NCBI GenBank assembly: GCA_016868815.1
Contig: VGFQ01000001.1
Coordinates: 1-64,000, forward strand
Reading direction: 5' to 3'
Length of the DNA stretch: 64,000 bases
Origin: Bacteroidota bacterium
GTDB lineage: Bacteria; Bacteroidota; Bacteroidia; Chitinophagales; Chitinophagaceae
The position numbers were made by a program, and so were the translations under genes. Shown one piece after another: positions 57,115-64,000 of this stretch (positions are counted from its first letter, which is position 1; the number at the start of each line of letters is the position of its first letter). A model generated the notes under the pieces. The model was not told where the DNA came from. It was given only the letters and a program-made list of their open reading frames with translations, and did no database searches.

Positions 57115-58722
57115 TCAGTTGGAGAACGTAGTCGTGAAGCTTGCCGTGAAACCATAGGCCGCGGGCACGAAACGGCAGACGCCGCCGACGCAGAAGAGAC
57201 CTGGCCGCTGGCGACCGAAGGAGAGACTGAAGCGTCGGCCACGGGTCGAATGTGCGAAACCGAGGTTGTAGTAATGCGTGTCAGTCCGGCCGTAGTTGTA
57301 GAGATCACTCACATAGAGCAGCCAGGGGTTGCCGATCGAGAGTTCGGCCAGTCCGGCCGCCCAGTTGCCGTCGTCCTGGCGGGTGGAGAGGTGTTCGAAC
57401 ATGAAGCGGACGGACCGCATGGCCTTCCACTTCCAGGTGCCACCGGCGGCGGCTACGATACCGTTCATGTCCTTCCCCGCGGCCACGCGTATGACCGATG
57501 TGTTGTAGAAGAGGTGCTGCAGGTGGAAGACACCTTCGAACTTGCGCGACCAGCGCTTCCGCACTTCGATATTGGCGTCGCTGAAATACCGTTGCCCGGC
57601 GGTGAAGAGGCGCTTGCCATCGAGTCCGCTCCAGGAGGAGAGGTTGGCGTTGACCTTCATCCCGTACTTGCCGCCCCAGCGCGTGCGGGGTCGGAAGTTC
57701 CGGAACCAGTCGGCCTGGAAGCCGCTCTCGCCGCGGAACTGCGCCGCATAGACGTAGATGTTGCTCGTCAGGAGGTCGTGCTGTTTGGTGAGGGCGGGGA
57801 TGTAGTTGACGGGGGCGACGGTCACGAACTCCTCGTTGCGCTCGTTCTGGAAGTCCATGTTGTAGAGCGTGCGGTAGGAGGCCGTGAGGCCCTGGTCCCT
57901 GCCCGTCCACGACGCGTTGAGTAGGAAGGCGCGGCCCTTGTCGCGGCGGTTGGCATTGAGGAGGTGCGGGTCGGGCCCCTTCGACACGAACTCGCCGTCG
58001 AGGGAGAGATCGCTGCGGGTGAGGGCGAAACGGAGGGCGGCGGCGTTGACGGTGGCGGGATAGCCGTCGACGGGACCGGTGTATTCCTGGTACTTGCCGA
58101 CCTGGCTGCCGCCGAGGATGACACGTGTCTTCGGCTCGCTGTATCCCGCCAGTTTCGTGAGGTCGACCTCGGCATCGACCCCGCGCGTGATCGCGGCACT
58201 ATGCTCGAAGAATCGTCGCGTACGCCCGTAGAGGGCCTTGACGGCGAGCCATGACGTCGGATTCCCCTGGATGTTGACGCCTTCGATGGCGTTGTTGATG
58301 CCGATCTGTCGGTTCTCCCAGGAACGGAGGATGAGGCCGCTGCCGAACTGCTCGTAGAAGTCGCCCGCCGTGATCGAGAAGCGCGCTTCAGCATAGCGGA
58401 CGTATCGGTTGACGATCTTGCTCCCGGCCTTCACGGGCACGGGATAGTAGCCGAGGATGGGCGGCAGGTAGCTCTCGAACTGCAGGCCGCCCGAGAAGCC
58501 GCCATGCGTGTAGTCGAGCTTAAGGAAACTGTTGGTGCCGAAGCGGTCCTGCGGCACCACGGCACCGATGCGGGCATCGCGGAGGTAGTTCTGCGCGAGA
58601 CCCTCGTAGCTGCCGTTGAGGTGCCCGCGGATCAGCCCGCCGGGCGTCTGCGCTTGCGAGAGGCAGGGCACCATGCAGCAGAGAAGGAGTACGTGTTGGA
58701 AGGCTTTGCGGGAGTGGGGCAT
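57115..58722 (-). CDS. DUF6029 family outer membrane beta-barrel protein
   Basis: A 535-residue protein with a signal peptide ending CLSQAQ and a beta-barrel pattern of alternating strands: GHLNGSYEGLAQNYLRDARIGA, FGTNSFLKLDYTHGGFSGGLQFESYLPPILGY, SITAGDFYEQFGSGLILRSWENRQIGINNAIEG and a C-terminal YGFTASFTTTFSN. These are hallmarks of DUF6029, found near TlpA and Omp28 genes in Bacteroidota. The function is not known; an outer-membrane channel or partner for an exported thioredoxin-like protein would fit. Start chosen at the ATG at 58722 because the frame above it overlaps tlpA. It follows tlpA by 26 bases. Confidence 0.82.
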   Translation of the reverse strand: MPHSRKAFQHVLLLCCMVPCLSQAQTPGGLIRGHLNGSYEGLAQNYLRDARIGAVVPQDRFGTNSFLKLDYTHGGFSGGLQFESYLPPILGYYPVPVKAGSKIVNRYVRYAEARFSITAGDFYEQFGSGLILRSWENRQIGINNAIEGVNIQGNPTSWLAVKALYGRTRRFFEHSAAITRGVDAEVDLTKLAGYSEPKTRVILGGSQVGKYQEYTGPVDGYPATVNAAALRFALTRSDLSLDGEFVSKGPDPHLLNANRRDKGRAFLLNASWTGRDQGLTASYRTLYNMDFQNERNEEFVTVAPVNYIPALTKQHDLLTSNIYVYAAQFRGESGFQADWFRNFRPRTRWGGKYGMKVNANLSSWSGLDGKRLFTAGQRYFSDANIEVRKRWSRKFEGVFHLQHLFYNTSVIRVAAGKDMNGIVAAAGGTWKWKAMRSVRFMFEHLSTRQDDGNWAAGLAELSIGNPWLLYVSDLYNYGRTDTHYYNLGFAHSTRGRRFSLSFGRQRPGLFCVGGVCRFVPAAYGFTASFTTTFSN

Positions 58723-58748
58723 CCGGTGGGGATTGAAGGATGGATGGG

Positions 58749-59234
58749 TCAGCGGCTGCGCAGGGCCTTGTAGAGTTCCTCCTCGGCACCTGCGGAATAG
58801 CCGGTACGCCGGTAGATCACGCGGCCGCCGCGAATGACCATCATGTGCGGGACGTCGGTGATGTTGAGTGCGCGCTTGAGTTCGCTGTTGGTGTCCATGA
58901 GGATCTCGAAGTCCCAGCCCTTGCCGCGCACGAAGGGCTTGACACGTTGGGAGGTGCGCGTATCGTCGATGGATACGCCGACGAGCCGGAAGGGGGTGTC
59001 GGGACTCCGGTCGGCCAGGTCGTCGGTGATATTGTCGAGCTCGGCGATGCAGGGCACGCACCAGGTGGCCCAGAAGGAGACGACCAGGGCCGTGTCCCGG
59101 CCACGGGCCGCGAGGTCGGCGAAGTCGACCGTGCGCCCGTCCATGTCGCGCAGCCGCACGGAGGGGAACTGCTGCTGCGCACCCGCCGAAAGGCATGCCA
59201 GCAGCGATAGGATGATGGGGAATCGGAACGTCAT
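58749..59234 (-). CDS. TlpA-like periplasmic thioredoxin
   Basis: A 161-residue AhpC/TSA-type thioredoxin fold with signal peptide (LSLLACLSAGAQ). The redox motif is SFWATWCVPCIAEL (CVPC), and the cis-Pro lies in ITDVPHMMVIRGG. It should act in the periplasm as a thiol-disulfide oxidoreductase. It is the first gene of a minus-strand pair with the DUF6029 gene and is divergent from the Omp28-type gene 83 bases away. Confidence 0.9.
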   Translation of the reverse strand: MTFRFPIILSLLACLSAGAQQQFPSVRLRDMDGRTVDFADLAARGRDTALVVSFWATWCVPCIAELDNITDDLADRSPDTPFRLVGVSIDDTRTSQRVKPFVRGKGWDFEILMDTNSELKRALNITDVPHMMVIRGGRVIYRRTGYSAGAEEELYKALRSR

Positions 59235-59317
59235 GTGAGCGAATTACGCCAATTATCGGGATTCTCCGGCGGGATTGCCGTCGGTAACACTTATTTTGTG
59301 CTTCCAAAAAACAAACC

Positions 59318-60418
59318 ATGCGACCCTTTGACAGACGCCTCCTTCCCGTCTTCTCGGCCCTCCTGATCACGCTATCCTGCAAGAAGGAAGGAACGGACCT
59401 CGGCGGCGGAGGCAATCCAACCGCCGCCACCCTCAAGCTCACCCTCTCCACGCAGTCGGTGGAATTGAACGGATACGACTATGTGGACATCGTCGTGAAG
59501 GACGGCAACGGCACCGACGTGACGGCTTTCTGCAGCATCTTCCTGAACGATACGGAGAGCATCTCCAACAACTTCGTGCCCAACGCCCTCGGCACGTTCA
59601 AGGTCACAGCCAAGAAGAGCGGCACCGTCTCGGACGAGAAGACGCTGACCGTCGTCGCGCGCACCGCCTCCCCCTTCCCACAGAAGGCGCTGGTGGAGGA
59701 CGTGACCGGCACCTGGTGCGGATACTGCACGCGGGTGGCCTGGAAGCTCGAGAACTACGTGGCCGCCAACCCGCGCTGCATCGTCGTGGGCATCCACGGC
59801 GGAGGCACCGACCCATTCAACTTCCAGTACTATCCCACCTACAACACGCAGTTCAACATCACCGGCTATCCATCGGCCATCGTGAACCGCCGGCGCAAAT
59901 GGACGGAGAGCAACTCCGAACTCGACGCGGCCCTGCAGCAGTGGGCGCCCGTGGGTCTCTCCATCACCAGCGGCGTGAGCAGCAGCAGCATCACCGGCAC
60001 GGTGAAGGTGAAGTTCAACGTGACGACGCTGCGCCCCATGCGGCTGGTGGTCGCCCTGGTGGAGAATGGCCTCGTACACCCGCAGGTCAACTACTACTCC
60101 CCGCAGTACGGCACGACGCCCTATCTCTACGGAGGGGTGAGTCCCATCAACGACTTCGTGCACAAGAGCGTGCTGCGGCGTACGGCCACCGACCTCTTCG
60201 GCGACGCGATCCCGCAGAAGGAGATCGTGAAGAATAGCGAGTATTCCTTCCCGTTCACCATGCCCGTGGCGGGCAATGTGTACGGAGGGGCCGCCTATAC
60301 GGCCAACACTGCCAAATGCGCCATCGTGGCCTTCGTGATCGACGGCTCCTCCGCCAACGAAGGGGCCCTGAACACGCAATATGCCGAAGTCGGCAAGACG
60401 GTGGGCTACACCAACTGA
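59318..60418 (+). CDS. Omp28-related lipoprotein with thioredoxin-like CGYC motif
   Basis: The lipobox is ALLITLSC (Cys21). A glycine-rich linker leads to an Ig-like domain (TLSTQSVELNGYDYVDIVVKDGNGTDV) and then an Omp28-type thioredoxin-like domain with VEDVTGTWCGYCTRVAWKLE (Cys134 and Cys137) and NITGYPSAIVNRR containing the cis-Pro position. The remainder is beta-rich. Omp28 proteins are outer-membrane lipoproteins of Bacteroidota. A TTATTTTG sequence at 59291-59298 may be part of its promoter. Divergent from tlpA, it probably belongs to the same module. Confidence 0.87.
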   Translation: MRPFDRRLLPVFSALLITLSCKKEGTDLGGGGNPTAATLKLTLSTQSVELNGYDYVDIVVKDGNGTDVTAFCSIFLNDTESISNNFVPNALGTFKVTAKKSGTVSDEKTLTVVARTASPFPQKALVEDVTGTWCGYCTRVAWKLENYVAANPRCIVVGIHGGGTDPFNFQYYPTYNTQFNITGYPSAIVNRRRKWTESNSELDAALQQWAPVGLSITSGVSSSSITGTVKVKFNVTTLRPMRLVVALVENGLVHPQVNYYSPQYGTTPYLYGGVSPINDFVHKSVLRRTATDLFGDAIPQKEIVKNSEYSFPFTMPVAGNVYGGAAYTANTAKCAIVAFVIDGSSANEGALNTQYAEVGKTVGYTN

Positions 60419-60571
60419 CATCCACGCATCATGAACGCGACAGCCGCCGACCTCCACCGGCGGCTGTTCGATGTCCATGGACAGCCATGCCAATCGGGTA
60501 CAGCCAATCGCCAATGGAGGGATCGGGCGGTTGAGGGGCAGTCAGTACCTTCTCCTGCAAACCCGGTACGC

Positions 60572-60676
60572 ATGAAACCCCTCATCCTACTGCTTTCCTG
60601 CCTGATCGCATGTCCATCTTTCGCGGGTGGCCCACAGGACCCATCCCCGGTCCTGCGCATCGCCCGGAACGAATAG
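60572..60676 (+). pseudogene. Orphan signal-peptide fragment of a secreted protein
   Basis: A 34-codon frame begins MKPLILLLSCLIACPSFAGG, a clear signal peptide, continues QDPSPVLRIARNE and stops at TAG. It has no mature domain. The stop lies where the opposite-strand aldo/keto reductase fragment loses similarity, which suggests both were cut by one deletion. Confidence 0.5.
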
Positions 60677-60919
60677 AAGTCGCAACTCGGGATGGCGGCC
60701 CGTGGGATACAGACCTCCTATGGCATCGATAACCGTCTGGCCGACGGCGCCTTCGCCTTCCGCATCTACATAAGCCGGGGCTGTATCAAGGTGCAGGATA
60801 CCGGCCTCCAATGCCATGTGTATGGTGCGCAGCGCTTCCCTCCGATCTACGGGTCCCCAAAGACCGGCAAGGCCGGCCGTGCCAAGGGCGATGCGTGTGG
60901 TATCAAAGCCCTGAGACAC
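60587..60919 (-). pseudogene. Truncated aldo/keto reductase
   Basis: From a GTG start at 60919 the first 65-80 residues match the N-terminus of aldo/keto reductases: IALGTAGLAGLWGPVDRREALRTIHMALEAGI followed by LDTAPAYVDAEG, where the Asp and Tyr of the family catalytic site (DTAxxY) are present. After about LYPTGRHPELRL the sequence is unrelated and stops, so about 200 residues including the Lys and His of the active site and the NADPH site are missing. It starts 4 bases beyond the stop of the DUF1501 gene on the same strand, so it was once its downstream operon partner. Confidence 0.75.
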
Positions 60920-60923
60920 GAGG

Positions 60924-62393
60924 TCAGGCGATGAGCGGTCCTACGACAGTTCCTGAGACGTCTGTCAGTCGGTAGCGCCGCCCCTGCGACTTAAACGTAA
61001 ATCGCTCGTGGTCGATGCCGAGCAGGTGCATGATAGTGGCCTGGAAGTCGTGGACATGCACCCGGTCCTTCACCACGTTGTGCGCGAAATCGTCTGTCTC
61101 GCCATAGACAAGTCCGGCCTTAGTGCCGCCTCCGGCCATCCAGATGGTATACGCACCGGGATGGTGGTCGCGGCCGAAGCCCTCCTGGGTGAGTTTCCCT
61201 TGAGAGAAGCTTGTACGCCCAAACTCTCCACCCCAGATCACCAGGGTGTCTTCTAGGAGACCGCGCTGCTTGAGGTCTTTGACGAGTGCTGCGGAGGCCT
61301 GGTCGGTCTGCCGGGTAGCCCGTCGGATGCCGGACCGCAGGCCGCCATGGTGGTCCCATCCCAGATGGTAGAGCTGTACAAACCGAACATCGCGCTCTGC
61401 GAGTCGGCGGGCGATGATGCAGTTATGTGCGAAGGTGCCGGGCTTGAGTACATCGTGGCCGTACATATCCAATATATGCTGCGGCTCATCTGACAGATCC
61501 GTGATCTCTGGTATGGCCATCTGCATGCGATACGCCATCTCGTGTTGGCGGATCTGGCTTTCTATTTCAGGATCCTGCCATAGGTTGTTCTGCAGACTGT
61601 CGAAGCGCCGGAGGTAGTCGAGGGCATGACGCCTGTCCATTCGGTCGACCCCGTCAGGGTTGTTCAGATAGGGCACGGGCTCTTGGGTCGACATAAACTG
61701 TACCCCTTGATGATGGGAGGGCAAGAAACCGTTGCTCCAGGATGCGTTGGAGATGGGCTGGTCGCCGCCACCCTTGGAGAGCATGACGATGAAGGCGGGC
61801 AGGTTTTCATTGAGACTACCAAGCCCGTAACTCAGCCAGGAGCCCATGCAGGGCCTTCCGCTAAGCTGGTTGCCGGTCTGCGTGAAGATGACAGCCGGCT
61901 CGTGGTTGATCTGCTCGGTAAACATAGATCGGACGACGCAGAGATCGTCTACGATGGAAGCCGTATGGGGGATGAGTTCCGACATCCATGTCCCGTTCGC
62001 GCCCCAACGGCTAAAGTCAGCGGCCGGCATCGCCAATGGGAAGCTATACTGATTGCTCACCATGCCCGAGATGCGGTTCTTGCCGACGACCGACTCGGGA
62101 ATCTCCTGCCCGTGCATTGCATAGAGCCGGGGCTTGTAGTCGAACAGCTCCATCTGCGAAGGGCCGCCCGCCTGAAAAAGATAGATGACGCGCTTGGCAC
62201 GGGGAAGGAAATGGGGATGTACGAGGGGTTGATTCACATCGTCTGTAGCAGTCGCGGGAGAGACTACCTTATCCCTTGCCCGACCACAAGACAACAGCCC
62301 TTGCAGGGCGATGCTACCCAGCCCGAGGGCCGAGCCCTTTAGAAAATCCCGTCGGTGCGCCGACTGTCGTCTTAGATACTGCTCCTCCATCAT
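60924..62393 (-). CDS. DUF1501 domain-containing protein with twin-arginine-like signal
   Basis: A 489-residue protein of the sulfatase-like DUF1501 family. The N-terminus has SAHRRDFLKGSALGLGSIALQGLLSC, a Tat-like signal with a lipobox-like Cys. The fold is alkaline-phosphatase-like: KRVIYLFQAGGPSQMELFDYKP opens it and DTLVIWGGEFGRTSF, DHHPGAYTIWMAGGG and VHVHDFQATIMHLLGIDHERFTF are the family's last blocks. Such proteins are paired with DUF1549/DUF1553 cytochrome-like proteins in Planctomycetes and some Bacteroidota, as here with a 4-base gap. The substrate is unknown. Confidence 0.9.
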   Translation of the reverse strand: MMEEQYLRRQSAHRRDFLKGSALGLGSIALQGLLSCGRARDKVVSPATATDDVNQPLVHPHFLPRAKRVIYLFQAGGPSQMELFDYKPRLYAMHGQEIPESVVGKNRISGMVSNQYSFPLAMPAADFSRWGANGTWMSELIPHTASIVDDLCVVRSMFTEQINHEPAVIFTQTGNQLSGRPCMGSWLSYGLGSLNENLPAFIVMLSKGGGDQPISNASWSNGFLPSHHQGVQFMSTQEPVPYLNNPDGVDRMDRRHALDYLRRFDSLQNNLWQDPEIESQIRQHEMAYRMQMAIPEITDLSDEPQHILDMYGHDVLKPGTFAHNCIIARRLAERDVRFVQLYHLGWDHHGGLRSGIRRATRQTDQASAALVKDLKQRGLLEDTLVIWGGEFGRTSFSQGKLTQEGFGRDHHPGAYTIWMAGGGTKAGLVYGETDDFAHNVVKDRVHVHDFQATIMHLLGIDHERFTFKSQGRRYRLTDVSGTVVGPLIA

Positions 62394-62397
62394 ACGC

Positions 62398-64000
62398 TTA
62401 TTTTCGGGTCAGGAACTCATCCGTATTCATCAAGGAATGAGAGACTTCGGCAAGGCATGCAAGGCTCAGCGGGTCATCGGTCTGGGCAACTTCCGTACCG
62501 ACGGAAAGTCTTGCCTTCACCTTGTCCGGGGCAGCCTTCAGCCGTTGCAGCACATCGCTGTACATCTGCTGCATGAGGTGGGATTCGGCCTGTGAGGGCT
62601 TCCTTCCTGTTATCAGGCGGAAGCCAAACTCCAGCTTGTTGCCCAGCGTCGACCCGCCTTCCCGCTGCATGCGAAGTGCGATAAAACGAGCAGCCTCATA
62701 GATCTGGGGGTCGTTCAGCATCGCCAGCGGCTGCATCGGAGAACTGGAAACCGTCCGTCGGACAGTACAAAAGTTTCGGTCTGGCGCGTCAAAGATCTGC
62801 AGGAAAGGCACGATGCTGGTGCGCTTACGTACGGTATAGATGCTCTTACGGAAGCGATCCTCGCCAGAAGATGCCTCATACTGATATCGCCATGATTTAT
62901 CGCTCAGCTCTTCCCAGAGGCCGGCCGGCTGGTAAGGGTATACGCTGGGGCCTCCGAGCTTCATGGATAGCAGTCCCGCGGCTGCCAGCGCGTTGTCGCG
63001 CAACATCTCAGCAGGCCATCTATAACGGGGATGTCGAGAGAGCCAGCGGCTGTCGGGGTCTGCCCTTCGGGTATTCATATCCGTTGTGGCTGACTGTCGA
63101 TAGGTAGCACTTGTGAGGATGTACTTCAGCAGCGCCTTCGTATCCCAGCCATGTTCCCGATACCACACAGCAAGGTGGTCCAGCAGTTCGGGGTGTGACG
63201 GCTGTGCGCCCTGACTGCCGAAGTCGTCGGAGGTCGACACAATGCCTTTTCCGAAGACCAGCTGCCAGATGCGGTTGACGGCGACACGGGCCGTGAGAGG
63301 ATTTCGATCATCAAATAACCATCGGGCCAGCCCCAGGCGGTTGCGCGGAAGGTGCTCAGGGAATGGTAGGATGGCAGTAGGCGTGGAAGGATTTACCTCC
63401 TCCCCGTGTATGTCGTAATTGCCGCGCTTCAATAGAAAGGTCTTACGTGGCCGGGGCAGGTCGCCCATGACCATAGACTCCTTCAGCGTATCGTATAGGG
63501 CATTGAGCATGACGCGTGCTCGTAGCAGGTCTGTCGTGTCGGATATTTTGTGTGAAAGGCCCTTTGAGAAGGGCTTGAGGGCATAGAGGTGCGAGACCTC
63601 GCGAGGTGTGAGCCTGCCGTCAAACAAGTGAAATTCATCGACTTCTCCGCCGGGCATCGTCTTGTCCAAGGCCTTCTCCCCAAAGTTGAGGCCGGGGAGA
63701 CTGTATTTGTGGTTGCTGTAGCGTTGTCGGATATTCTTGTAGAGATGATCGTACTCGACCGCCAAGGGTACGGGCCTGCCATCGATATAGAGGCTTACCC
63801 CGGCGGCGCGGCTACTGCCATCGTATACCACAGCGACATGGTTCCAGCGTACCGAGTCCAACTCCACCCGGGATACCACGCTCACAGCATCGTGCGGGTA
63901 GCTATGGACAAGGCGGAACATAGGCTTGTTCTCCATCATTAGCAGGTCCCATCCCTGATAGCCATAGCGATGATTCTCGGAATGATAGAGGACGGTGGCC
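62398..64000 (-). CDS. DUF1553 (PSD1) protein with LamG-like domain (5' end outside window)
   Basis: The frame is open to the window edge, so the N-terminus (usually a cytochrome c and DUF1549 domain) is missing. From the edge it reads a LamG/concanavalin-like domain (WNHVAVVYDGSSRAAGVSLYIDG and VDEFHLFDGRLTPREVSHLY) and then DUF1553: NRLGLARWLFDDRNPLTARVAVNRIWQLVFGKGIV, LLKYILTSATYRQSA, DRNFCTVRRTVSSSPMQPLAMLNDP and TGRKPSQAE. It is the upstream partner of the DUF1501 gene. Function inferred only by family: probably degradation or oxidation of a complex substrate. Confidence 0.9.
   Translation of the reverse strand, partial: ATVLYHSENHRYGYQGWDLLMMENKPMFRLVHSYPHDAVSVVSRVELDSVRWNHVAVVYDGSSRAAGVSLYIDGRPVPLAVEYDHLYKNIRQRYSNHKYSLPGLNFGEKALDKTMPGGEVDEFHLFDGRLTPREVSHLYALKPFSKGLSHKISDTTDLLRARVMLNALYDTLKESMVMGDLPRPRKTFLLKRGNYDIHGEEVNPSTPTAILPFPEHLPRNRLGLARWLFDDRNPLTARVAVNRIWQLVFGKGIVSTSDDFGSQGAQPSHPELLDHLAVWYREHGWDTKALLKYILTSATYRQSATTDMNTRRADPDSRWLSRHPRYRWPAEMLRDNALAAAGLLSMKLGGPSVYPYQPAGLWEELSDKSWRYQYEASSGEDRFRKSIYTVRKRTSIVPFLQIFDAPDRNFCTVRRTVSSSPMQPLAMLNDPQIYEAARFIALRMQREGGSTLGNKLEFGFRLITGRKPSQAESHLMQQMYSDVLQRLKAAPDKVKARLSVGTEVAQTDDPLSLACLAEVSHSLMNTDEFLTRK

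Noticed and set aside
58723-59451. Upstream extension of the DUF6029 frame to 778 residues
   Set aside because: The extension overlaps the whole tlpA gene and is rich in His, Arg and Pro like an out-of-frame shadow; the signal peptide begins at 58722.
59372-60514. A 380-residue minus-strand frame opposite the Omp28-type gene
   Set aside because: Histidine/glycine/valine-rich shadow of GC-rich codons; the plus-strand gene has a lipobox and a CGYC domain.

Overview
The window comes from a Bacteroidota chromosome, most likely a member of the Chitinophagaceae or a close relative. The evidence is the type IX secretion and gliding genes (porU, porV, gldJ), secreted proteins with type IX C-terminal sorting domains of both kinds, bacillithiol synthesis (bshA), a TonB-dependent receptor with a carboxypeptidase-like N-terminal domain, DUF4292, DUF6029 and DUF6089 proteins, and the general lack of strong Shine-Dalgarno sequences. 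Most of the window is GC-rich; hand counts of single 60-base lines reach 67-75%.

Layout. 1-1089: 3' part of bshA. 1124-9099 (minus): porU, porV, ispF, dut, a DUF4292 lipoprotein and an EnvC-like M23 peptidase. Divergent from porU are gldJ and murF (9273-12236), the usual Bacteroidota arrangement. 12606-15315: a glycosyltransferase, a DUF5989 mini-protein, a GNAT acetyltransferase, tRNA-Thr and a lipoprotein/small membrane protein pair. 15489-26325: a type IX-secreted subtilase, a GT2 enzyme, rarA, an ElaA-type acetyltransferase, a DUF6089 barrel and uvrA. 26403-29074: a SAM-I riboswitch with terminator controlling metY-metX (direct sulfhydrylation route to homocysteine). 29463-31199: a decayed membrane glycosyltransferase. 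31235-41605 (minus): an 11-subunit complex I operon (nuoABCD-HIJKLMN) with no nuoE, nuoF or nuoG, ending in a small unknown gene. 41720-46661 (minus): an unknown gene, two TPM-domain proteins, LemA, pgk and gap. tRNA-Glu follows.

From about 47.0 to 51.0 kb there is an AT-rich pair, beta-propeller phytase plus TonB-dependent receptor, which looks acquired and suggests phytate or inositol-phosphate scavenging. 51389-56949: a 1411-residue type IX cargo protein with an IgGFc-binding-like N-terminus and PKD-type repeats, then a CE15-type glucuronoyl esterase. 57115-60418: a DUF6029 barrel and a TlpA thioredoxin, divergent from an Omp28-type lipoprotein carrying a CGYC motif; together a plausible envelope or surface disulfide system. 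60572-60919: a scar where two gene fragments meet. 60924-64000: a DUF1501/DUF1553 pair of the kind abundant in Planctomycetes, cut by the window edge.

The genes connect in a few clear ways. PorU and PorV process and attach cargo at the cell surface, and two long cargo proteins in the window carry the matching C-terminal signals. The SAM riboswitch would shut down metY-metX when methionine supply is high. No CRISPR array, prophage, transposase or well-supported wholly new multi-gene system is visible. The least explained items are the surface-thioredoxin module, the intercistronic hairpin at the nuoD-nuoH junction where nuoEFG would lie, and the orphan terminator-like hairpin between divergent genes at 51.2 kb.
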